From JAAYDF01 sp964511155 (GTDB lineage: Bacteria; Planctomycetota; Phycisphaerae; UBA1845; PWPN01): a DNA stretch of 41,569 bases. The DNA lies in NCBI GenBank assembly GCA_964511155.1, contig CAZEEJ010000026.1, positions 1 to 41,569 of the forward strand, written 5' to 3'. A program made the translations under genes and the position numbers. This document shows, piece after piece, positions 1 through 7,249 of this stretch. The notes under the pieces were generated by a model that saw only the letters and a program-made list of their open reading frames with translations, searched no databases and was not told the DNA's origin. Every line of letters starts with the position of its first letter. The first letter of the stretch is position 1.

Positions 1-99
1 GTCACCAACGCACACAGGCATTGAGGCACAGAGGCACAAAGAATCCAGCTTGGTCAAGCAGTAACCGTTCACAGATTGACACCACCAGGAATAATCATT

Positions 100-170
100 G
101 AACAAAGAGGGAACAGAGGAAACAGAGAGGCCGGTCCGTCCTCCGTTCCCTCTGTTCCCTCCTTGTTCAC
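100..170. repeat. Hairpin of repeated GGAACAGAG words
   Basis: The left arm (100-129) and right arm (141-170) are imperfect reverse complements, both built of reiterated GGAACAGAG/AAACAGAG words. The same 10-mer AACCGTTCAC lies on both sides in direct orientation (63-72 and 179-188), which could be a duplication made on insertion. The hairpin belongs to the same structural class as those at 4096, 19592, 21088, 22732 and 23331. Confidence 0.7.
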
Positions 171-266
171 AAACTGGCAACCGTTCACGGGGGTTCAACT
201 GGGATGGGGTAGCAATTGTCGCGCCAACACCAATGGCGCCAACACCAACGGTGTTGAATAACACAG

Positions 267-440
267 CCCAGGGTCGCGCAGCGCACCCTGGGTCACGAGA
301 CCAACCACGATACGACACACCCTGAAAGGGTTTCATCAACCAGGCCATCCAGGCACCCTACCGAAAAGGAATGCAACCCTTGCAGGGTTGAGTCACGCTT
401 GCGGGCATGGCTTCCCGGGGTGCGCTGCGCGACCCCGGGC
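267..440. repeat. Inverted-repeat element with internal GC hairpins
   Basis: The 18-mer GGGTCGCGCAGCGCACCC (271-288) recurs as its exact reverse complement at 418-435. Each copy sits inside its own palindrome (CCCAGGGT...ACCCTGGG and CCCGGGGT...ACCCCGGG). Between them are the small hairpins CCCTGAAAGGG and AACCCTTGCAGGGTT. A further hairpin, GAACCGCGTTGCGGTTC, follows near 450-466. No protein is encoded. It resembles compact non-autonomous extragenic palindromes. Confidence 0.65.
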
Positions 441-510
441 TGTGATCCGGAACCGCGTTGCGGTTCGGAATATCAACGCCCACTATGACAGCGCTGGATG
501 GCGCTTTCCC

Positions 511-603
511 GTAGCGGTCGCCCCCCCGCCTCGGCGGGCAGGCTGTGGCAACCGGCGCATTCTTGGCGTATTCGTCGGCCGCCCGAGGCGGCGGCCGCTA
601 CCC
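511..603. repeat. Two GTAGCGGTCGCC-family hairpins, opposite orientation
   Basis: Copy one starts GTAGCGGTCGCC at 511 and ends near 556 with GGCAACCGGCG. Copy two (about 574-603) is in the reverse orientation, reading CGGCCGCC...GGCGGCCGCTAC. The same family appears at 15678, 17307, 17344 and 30727. Confidence 0.65.
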
Positions 604-920
604 AATCCCGTGGAACTCTCCAGTGGCGACCGTCACCCCCAGTGATTCATCCGCGGCCGGCAACACAATCAGGCTGACGTTCTCGTTGACGATATGGGCA
701 ACGCCGACGGGCTGAGGTATTGCCCCTGGAGCGGATGAGCATACCTTGGAGGCCCGGCTCCAGCTGGGCTGCAATTATGGAATATTCCGAGTAGAAGGTA
801 GGCGCAGCGTAGGCGGGCGCGGTATGATACCGGCACATCACGTGGGGGTAGTCGGACTGCCCGGATCAGGGTTTCTTTGGTGTCGCGTCGGGCATCGCGT
901 AGGAAGAGGAGACCGAAGCC

Positions 921-2492
921 ATGTCGAGGATCGCTCAACTTCACTGGGTCGTGGTCGGTCTGCTGATCGGGACGTTCTCGGTGTACCCCGCGTGGGGAGA
1001 GACCGCCGGTAAGCCGTTGTCGCCTGGAGAAGCCCGCCAGGCGCTTGCGGGGCAACCCGGGACCGAGAACGACGGGGTGGTTCTGCTGTCGGCGGTTTCG
1101 CGGAAGGGGCATATGACGGCGAATGAGTTCGACATCGACCTGCCGGTGGAGACCTACGCTGACGCAGGGGTGGAGTGCCGATCCGGCGGGCCGCCACAGA
1201 TCATCTTGACCTTCAGCGGGCCGGCCGACGGGGTCGCTGTACAGACTTCTGCGGGCTCGGTGGATGCGATCCTGGTGGAAGGTTCGCAGGCCACGGTCGA
1301 GCTGAGCGACGTGCCGAACGGCATTTGCCTGGTGCTGGGTGTGTCGGGTGTTACCGGCCTGGAGAGCGAGACCTGGGTGCGCATCCGTGTCCTCACCGGC
1401 GACGTCAACGGCGACGGTGCGGTGAACGTCCTCGATCTGGTGCAGATCCGCAACCAGTTGAACCAGGCGGTGACCGCGGCCAACTTCCGCTCGGATGTCA
1501 ACGCCGACGGGGCAATCGACATCCTCGACCTGGTCCAGGTCCGAAACCGGCTAAACACGGCTGTCAACTGCGACCCGCCGCCGCCGGGCATGGTCCTCAT
1601 TCCCGCCGGCGAGTTTCAGATGGGCGATACGTTTAACGAGGGGGTGGCAAGCGAGCTCCCGGTGCACGCAGTCTACCTCGATGCCTTCTACATGGACCGC
1701 TACGAGGTGACTAAGGAACTCTGGGAAACGGTGCGGGCCTGGGGGCTGTCGAACGGCTACTCCGACCTTATCGCCGGTGGCGGCAAGGCCGCGGATCATC
1801 CGGTGGATAGCGTCAACTGGTACGAATGCGTGCAATGGTGCAACGCCCGCTCACAGGCAGAAGGTCGTACGCCCTGCTATTACACCGACGCGGGGTTGAG
1901 CACGGTTTACAAGATGGGCGAGTTGCCGCCGTACGTGAAGTGGGATGCCAACGGCTACCGGCTGCCGACGGAGGCCGAGTGGGAGAAGGCCGCCCGGGGC
2001 CGGGCGGCCGGTCGGCGATTCCCCTGGTCGGACCAGGATACGATCCAGCACACCAGGGCGAACTACTACAGCTCGTCGAGCTACTCGTACGACACGAGTC
2101 CAACCCAGAACTATCATCCCCTCTGGGACTCCGGCAGCGGGACGATCCGCTCCAGCCCGGTCGGCTTCTTCGATGGGTCGCTGCAGTACAAGGCGGATTT
2201 AAACTTGCCGGGCAGCGCGACGAGTTATCAGACGGCCAACGGGGCCAACGGCTACGGCCTGCACGACATGCACGGCAACGTCTGGGAGTGGTGCAATGAC
2301 CGGTACAGCAGCACGTACTACAGCAACAGCCCGTACAGTAACCCGCGCGGGCCGGCGAGTGGCAGCTACCGAGTTGTTCGCGGCGGCGGTTGGAACAACC
2401 ATGCCTCCTACTGCCGCGTGGCTTTTCGCACCGACACCGGGCCCCGCAGCCACTCCGCCGCCTGTGGGTTTCGTTGTGCGGCGGGGAATTGA
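921..2492 (+). CDS. Secreted dockerin protein with SUMF1/FGE-sulfatase domain
   Basis: This is a 523-residue secreted protein. Residues 1-26 form a signal peptide with a hydrophobic core (VVVGLLIGTFSV). Residues about 55-155 look like a beta-rich module. Residues about 160-215 are a type I dockerin with two calcium-loop repeats (DVNGDGAVNVLDLVQIRN and DVNADGAIDILDLVQVRN). From about residue 222 (GMVLIPAGEFQMGD) to the end lies a SUMF1/formylglycine-generating-enzyme-like domain with the usual C-terminal RVVRGGGW and GFRCA motifs. By eye, the Cys aligned to human FGE Cys341 is present (SYC) but the Cys336 position is Asn, so sulfatase-maturing activity is doubtful. The family often serves as a generic extracellular ligand-binding or enzyme fold. 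AGGAGA about 8 bases upstream supports this ATG. No cohesin gene is visible in the window. Confidence 0.9.
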   Translation: MSRIAQLHWVVVGLLIGTFSVYPAWGETAGKPLSPGEARQALAGQPGTENDGVVLLSAVSRKGHMTANEFDIDLPVETYADAGVECRSGGPPQIILTFSGPADGVAVQTSAGSVDAILVEGSQATVELSDVPNGICLVLGVSGVTGLESETWVRIRVLTGDVNGDGAVNVLDLVQIRNQLNQAVTAANFRSDVNADGAIDILDLVQVRNRLNTAVNCDPPPPGMVLIPAGEFQMGDTFNEGVASELPVHAVYLDAFYMDRYEVTKELWETVRAWGLSNGYSDLIAGGGKAADHPVDSVNWYECVQWCNARSQAEGRTPCYYTDAGLSTVYKMGELPPYVKWDANGYRLPTEAEWEKAARGRAAGRRFPWSDQDTIQHTRANYYSSSSYSYDTSPTQNYHPLWDSGSGTIRSSPVGFFDGSLQYKADLNLPGSATSYQTANGANGYGLHDMHGNVWEWCNDRYSSTYYSNSPYSNPRGPASGSYRVVRGGGWNNHASYCRVAFRTDTGPRSHSAACGFRCAAGN

Positions 2493-2583
2493 CCCTCACG
2501 ATACCAGCACCTCGCGGTAACGCAGGGCATGTGCACCCTCCCGGATCTAATAGCTTGGCAGAAAGCACCGCGGTGGCTATACC

Positions 2584-3204
2584 TCATGCCAAGGCACCTT
2601 CATGCCAAAGCCAGATGTCGAATACGCGCTCGCAGAACCATTCCTGCTTCGCGAGGGCAGCAATATCTGTGGCCGTAATATCGGGATCGACAACATATCG
2701 CTTTACGCTAGGAAGGTCGTCACAGGCAGTACCGATGCTAACACGGTGCCTGCGATATGAATCCTGCCAGCAGTTTACATAACCCGCATAGTCTAATGGC
2801 GCTCCTAATGCATTTATTGCATTTGCATCATATATAACAACGGGAGACCGCACAAGCCCCCACAAAAACTTGCTAGTTAGAGACGTCAAACAGCGTCTAC
2901 CGTAGCTTCGTGACAGCGACTGGTTCATGTCGGTTACCGCCGCAACCATGTTTTCGGGCGTAATGCTCGCTGAACTACACGACTGTAAACACAGAAGAAC
3001 CGGCCTGAATCGGGGCATGCCGCGGTCAATGTCTCCTGATCTAGGTGCGTTTCGGGCGACTCCATAGACGCTCGCCGCCTTCGCAAGAGCGGCTAACTTT
3101 TCATCGTCAGTACCGTTGATGAGTGCCGAATGGAACTGACGGTCATGGCTAAGCCACAGATTAAGGTAGGTCAGCGCGCAATAAGGTATGGTTTCTTGTC
3201 GCAT
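2584..3204 (-). CDS. Hypothetical protein in an AT-richer island
   Basis: This gene of about 206 residues has no function I can assign. I chose the ATG at 3204 because GAGGAG lies four bases upstream. The frame stays open to 3366, but the extra segment looks non-coding. The C-terminal half contains LTSKFLWGL, then PVVIYDANAINALG, then YVNCWQDSYRRHR. That order (conserved K-F-L-W, a 'YD' strand, then an aromatic helix) recalls small orphan proteins found in accessory and defence islands, but this is only an impression. Codon usage and base composition are clearly less GC-rich than the neighbours. It stands alone on the minus strand between a secreted-protein gene and a repeat field, so recent acquisition is plausible. 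Confidence 0.6.
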   Translation of the reverse strand: MRQETIPYCALTYLNLWLSHDRQFHSALINGTDDEKLAALAKAASVYGVARNAPRSGDIDRGMPRFRPVLLCLQSCSSASITPENMVAAVTDMNQSLSRSYGRRCLTSLTSKFLWGLVRSPVVIYDANAINALGAPLDYAGYVNCWQDSYRRHRVSIGTACDDLPSVKRYVVDPDITATDIAALAKQEWFCERVFDIWLWHEGALA

Positions 3205-3530
3205 TGGACTCCTCGGAAATGAATGGACGCACCGACCTACCGTCGGCACGCCTCGCGGATTGAAACAGTTCGGGCAACATCCAAGTACCGCTATGTCGGG
3301 ATCTGCCCTCAGGCAAGCTGATTTCAGCCAAACCCATCGATCAATGACCATCCTTGTGGGCAGCATATCTACTCTCGTATTCTCGCTCCAGCTTCTCGAA
3401 ACTACGTTAACTCATCAGCTCATTCGTGTCAAATCAAGCGGTAATTGCAGTAATCCACACTTCCGAGGGCATGAACGGCGTCAGGGTGGAAGCAGGAAGG
3501 AAGGAGGCATTCTACGTTTCTGTTGATTCG

Positions 3531-3635
3531 GCCCCGATAGGGGCCAAGGGCTGTAGCCACGGGTGGAGTGAGCCGCAGGCGAACGGAACCCGTGGACTGC
3601 AATCGCACACTCAATAACCCACCCCGAAGGGGTGG
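3531..3635. repeat. Cluster of three hairpins
   Basis: Three palindromes follow one another: GCCCCGATAGGGGC (3531-3544), CCACGGGT paired with ACCCGTGG (3557-3564 with 3588-3595), and CCACCCCGAAGGGGTGG (3619-3635). The arrangement of small hairpins around a larger one is like that at 267-440, although the sequences differ. Confidence 0.6.
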
Positions 3636-3810
3636 AGGATGGGCCGGAAGATGAGCCAATCCGTCGACGCGGCGCCAAGGAACCAACGCCCCGCACACGC
3701 CCTCCTTCGCTCCCTACGGGAGCGAGAAGAGAGAACAACACACACTCGGCGACAACGGGTTTCGCGTCGGCCGGCTGCGCCGTCGCGCCGCTCCACCCGT
3801 GGCTACGGCC

Positions 3811-3876
3811 CGTCGCTCCTTCGGAGCGGTACGTATCTACGACCCGTCGATCTTCGGAGCGGTACGTATCTACGGC
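3811..3876. repeat. Two-copy 33-bp tandem repeat
   Basis: TCGGAGCGGTACGTATCTAC occurs at 3821 and again at 3854, a spacing of 33 bases, each preceded by a CCCGTCG word. It lies at the right side of the hairpin field and has no coding sense. Confidence 0.7.
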
Positions 3877-4095
3877 CCGTCGCCGCATCACGCTGACGGT
3901 AGGGCATCGTTCCAGACTTGGTCATCCATATCGTTGTTCCAACAATCGAGGGCGGATGCGCTTGCCAGGGTCAGGTCGGGGGCAGGCCGCCTTTGTCGCC
4001 TGCCACTCGCTGAGCCTCCCCCATCCTCGGCGTTCCTCCGAGTCCTCTGCGGTTTAAGCCTCTTCGCTCTGCCGCAAAGGTCGCACAGGCCCACA

Positions 4096-4188
4096 TCGGC
4101 GTTCATCCGCGTTCATCGGCGGTTAACCCTCCTCCCTGCCCTCGAGAGGATCACCCGCCGCCGATAAACGCCGATCAGCGCGGATCAA
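4096..4188. repeat. Imperfect hairpin of GTTCATCGGCG words
   Basis: The left arm (4096-4125) contains GCGTTCATCCGCGTTCATCG. The right arm (about 4155-4188) contains the complementary series CGATAAACGCCGATCAGCG. The loop is about 30 bases. Structurally it is the same class as the ATCTGTG hairpins at 19592 and 21088. Confidence 0.6.
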
Positions 4189-4647
4189 GACGACACACCG
4201 AGACTCCGGCGCATGCCCGCGTCTCTCGCAATGGGCCGAACAACCGCGAGTCCGATCATTCCCATCTTTCAGATCACTTGGCGCAACCCCCTGCTCGTAT
4301 CTGCGGCTGCACCACGAACAGCATGGGCACGGCGTGCTCATCGCTGCGGACGTCGCCGCCCATCCGCCGTCCTTGACTGGATCCCCGCGCGCGGACACAC
4401 TGCACGAGTCGGCGACGACGTTGCGCGAACGCTGGCACAGCTCGATTCTTCATGGAGTGCATCGATGTTCAAAGACGTTTTCAAAGTGCCGCAAGCCCAT
4501 AGCGAACCGCCCCAAAGCTGCGCACCCAGGAGCTCGAAACGGACGGAACTCAAAACCGTCCTGGCTGAGACGCGGCCAACGACCGTTTGGTGGCAGCCGG
4601 GCCTCGGGTACCCACGACAAGGCCGACAGTCGGCTCCGCCTCGACCG

Positions 4648-7218
4648 ATGCGTCTCGCCGCGCACGATCAAGGCGACCTTCCTGCCGCCGACGCACTTCC
4701 GCGACCCGTACGCGGGGGAGGCATCAGACCACCGACGCAAAGCCTGACGCACCGCACAGGGTACGGACTTGTACTTGCCCTGGCGGTGTGCCCGCTTGTG
4801 TATGGCGTTTCGGTTTCCCCGGCGGAGATGGATGAGGCCGGTCGGTGGGTAGCGGCCAAGTTTCAGGGGGCACCGAGGGCCGAGGAGCCTGCGGCCGGCC
4901 TGATCGTCCTGGCCAACAACGATCCCGTGCAACCGAACAGTCGCGCCGGAAGACCGCTGAAGATCGCCGACCGGCAGTACCACCGCGGCCTGTATTGCCA
5001 CGCGGTCAGTAAAATCGTGGTGCGACTGCCGGGGCCGGGGACGACATTCTCCGCCGTCGTCGGCATAGACAGCAACGAGCAGACCTCGGGCGGCCGCGGC
5101 AGCGTGGTTTTCTCCGTGAGCGCAGGCGGCAAGGAGGCCTGTCGGACGGAGACGATGCGTGAGGGGATGCCGGGGGTTCCGGTCAGCGTGGACCTGGCGG
5201 GTGCCGTGGAGTTCGTGCTCGAAGTCGGCGACGGCGGCGACGGCATCTCGTGCGACCAGGCGAACTGGGCCGATGCTCGCGTGGTGCTGACCGATGGGCA
5301 GGAGGTCTGGCTGGGTGATCTGCCGATCCTGGGGCCCTCGCGACAGCCGCTGACCACCGAGCCGCCGTTCTCGTTCATTTATGACGGCAAGCCGGCCGGG
5401 CAGTTGATGAAGGACTGGAAGCTCGAACGTGCGGCCCGCAAACTCGACGACCAGCGGACCGAGCACACCTCGACCTGGACCGATCCCGGAACCGGCCTGG
5501 TCGTCCGGTGCGTCGCGATCGAGTACCACGCGTTCCCGACCGTCGAGTGGACGCTGTATCTGCGTAACAGCGGGAAGGCGGATACCCCGATCATCGAATC
5601 CATCCAGGCGATCGATACCGTGTTCAGCAGCGCGGCGGCGGGTGATGGCCTGCTCCGCTATCACGCCGGCGACAACTGCACGGCCAACAGCTACGCGCCC
5701 CATGCGGAGGTGATGCCGGCCGGGAGCGAGCGGAAGTTCGCCAACGTGGGCGGACGGCCTACCGACGGCGACTTCCCTTACTTCAACATGAATTGGCCCG
5801 GCGAAGGCGTCATCGTGGTCTTGAGCTGGGCGGGCCAGTGGGCGACACAGTTCACTCGCGACGAGACCACCGGCCTGCGCGTTCGCGGCGGGCAGGAGCT
5901 CACCCACTTCAAGCTCCACCCCGGCGAGGAGGTGCGCAGCCCTCTGGCCGTCGTCCAGTTCTACAAAGGCGACTGGCTGCGAGCCCAGAACGTCTGGCGC
6001 CGGTGGATGCTGGCCCATAACCTCCCGCGGCCGGGCGGAAAGCTGCCGCCGGCGCAGTTGGCCGCGTGCAGCTCGCACCAGTTCGGCGAGATGATCCACG
6101 CGGATACCAAGAGTCAGATCCTCTTCGTCGACCGCTACCTCGAAGAAGGCCTGAAGCTCGACTACTGGTGGATAGACGCCGGCTGGTACTGGAACAAGAC
6201 CGGCTGGCCGAACACCGGCACCTGGGAGGTGGACACCGATCGTTTCCCCGGTGGTCTGCGGGTCATCAGCGACCACGCCCGTAACAAGGGGGTACGCACC
6301 ATCGTCTGGTTCGAGCCCGAGCGCGTCACGCCCGGCACGTGGCTCTACGAGCAACACCCCGAGTGGCTGCTCGGGCGCAACGGCGAGCAGAAGCTGCTGA
6401 ACCTGGGTCATCCGGCCGCCCGACAATGGCTCACGGATCACGTGGATAAACTGCTGAACGAGCAGGGGAACGACCTCTACCGCCAGGACTTCAACATCGA
6501 GCCGCTGCCCTACTGGCGCGCCGCCGACGCCCCCAACCGCCAGGGCATCACCGAGATCAGGCACGTCGAGGGCTACTTCGCCTACTGGGACGAGCTGCGC
6601 CGCCGGCATCCGAACATGCTCATCGACTCGTGCGCCAGCGGCGGGCGGCGCAACGATCTGGAAACCCTCCGCCGGGCCGTGCCTCTCCTCCGCAGCGATT
6701 ACATCATCGAGCCCGTCGGCAACCAGGGGCATACCTACGGCATCTCGTTCTGGATGCCCCACTACGGCACGGGCAGCGGGGCCATCGACGCGTATATGTT
6801 CCGTAGCGTGATGTGCCCGCACTTCAACGCCTGTTTCGACATGCGGCGCCAAGACCTGGATTACGGCGAGGCCCGCCGGCTGCTGGGGCATTGGCGACAG
6901 CTCGCACCACGATTCTTCGGCGACTACTACCCGCTCACCCCGTACAGCCTGGCCGGCGACGCGTGGATCGGCTGGCAGTTCGATCGGCCGGAGGAAGGCG
7001 ACGGCTTCGTGCAGGTCTTCCGTCGGGCGGAGAGCGTCTATCGTGCGGCAGACCTCAGGCTGCACGGCCTTGATCCCGAGCGGAAGTACGCGATCACCGA
7101 CCTGGACACCAACCAGACTTCCGTTATCACGGGGCGCATCCTGATGGAAAACGGGCTGCCGGTCGAGATCGCCGCTCACCCCGGCACCGCCCTGCTGTCC
7201 TACAAGGCCGTCCGGTAA
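4648..7218 (+). CDS. Alpha-galactosidase (GH36-type) with NPCBM domain
   Basis: This is a predicted secreted hydrolase removing terminal alpha-galactosyl groups from polysaccharides or oligosaccharides. A hydrophobic segment (YGLVLALAVCPLVYGVSV) is followed by an NPCBM-type carbohydrate-binding module, then a beta-sandwich and a TIM barrel. The barrel has the clan GH-D signatures WWIDAGWYW, WFEPERV, YRQDFN (nucleophile Asp, about residue 614) and DSCASGGRRNDLE (acid/base Asp, about residue 670). The start is uncertain. ATG 4648 is the nearest upstream in-frame ATG that keeps the signal segment, but it lacks a good ribosome site and leaves a long polar leader. The frame is open back to 4213, and that part looks non-coding. 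The GH123-like gene follows after 31 bases, suggesting co-transcription. Confidence 0.88.
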   Translation: MRLAAHDQGDLPAADALPRPVRGGGIRPPTQSLTHRTGYGLVLALAVCPLVYGVSVSPAEMDEAGRWVAAKFQGAPRAEEPAAGLIVLANNDPVQPNSRAGRPLKIADRQYHRGLYCHAVSKIVVRLPGPGTTFSAVVGIDSNEQTSGGRGSVVFSVSAGGKEACRTETMREGMPGVPVSVDLAGAVEFVLEVGDGGDGISCDQANWADARVVLTDGQEVWLGDLPILGPSRQPLTTEPPFSFIYDGKPAGQLMKDWKLERAARKLDDQRTEHTSTWTDPGTGLVVRCVAIEYHAFPTVEWTLYLRNSGKADTPIIESIQAIDTVFSSAAAGDGLLRYHAGDNCTANSYAPHAEVMPAGSERKFANVGGRPTDGDFPYFNMNWPGEGVIVVLSWAGQWATQFTRDETTGLRVRGGQELTHFKLHPGEEVRSPLAVVQFYKGDWLRAQNVWRRWMLAHNLPRPGGKLPPAQLAACSSHQFGEMIHADTKSQILFVDRYLEEGLKLDYWWIDAGWYWNKTGWPNTGTWEVDTDRFPGGLRVISDHARNKGVRTIVWFEPERVTPGTWLYEQHPEWLLGRNGEQKLLNLGHPAARQWLTDHVDKLLNEQGNDLYRQDFNIEPLPYWRAADAPNRQGITEIRHVEGYFAYWDELRRRHPNMLIDSCASGGRRNDLETLRRAVPLLRSDYIIEPVGNQGHTYGISFWMPHYGTGSGAIDAYMFRSVMCPHFNACFDMRRQDLDYGEARRLLGHWRQLAPRFFGDYYPLTPYSLAGDAWIGWQFDRPEEGDGFVQVFRRAESVYRAADLRLHGLDPERKYAITDLDTNQTSVITGRILMENGLPVEIAAHPGTALLSYKAVR

Positions 7219-7249
7219 GCGCTTCTTGAAAGCGAATGGAGATTCACGG

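Larger units (their letters stand above)
1..920. other. Repeat-rich intergenic region, no convincing gene
   Basis: No open frame here has a credible start or recognisable protein. The stretch is a mosaic of palindromes: a word-repeat hairpin (100-170), a cluster of GC-rich hairpins (267-440) and two GTAGCGGTCGCC-type hairpins (511-603). The first 45 bases carry a half-hairpin of the CACAGAGGC type. Bases 740-920 are the probable promoter and leader region of the downstream secreted protein, but I could not assign a clear -35/-10 pair. Confidence 0.7.
3205..4647. other. Long intergenic region with several repeat classes
   Basis: Bases 3205-3520 remain relatively AT-rich and show no supported gene. 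From 3531 onward the DNA becomes a series of palindromes and short direct repeats (3531-3635, 3811-3876, 4096-4188). Open frames run through it on both strands, but they are low-complexity (Arg/Ser/Pro-rich), lack ribosome sites and resemble no family. The promoter of the galactosidase gene must lie in the last several hundred bases; I could not place it. Confidence 0.6.

Noticed and set aside
921..2492. Formylglycine-generating enzyme activating the sulfatase at 26990
   Set aside because: One of the two catalytic Cys positions appears to be Asn, and the protein is an exported dockerin protein.
3481..3891. Minus-strand open frame of 136 codons in the repeat field
   Set aside because: It is translated palindromes and the 33-bp repeat (a VDTYRSE motif appears twice); no ribosome site and no family.
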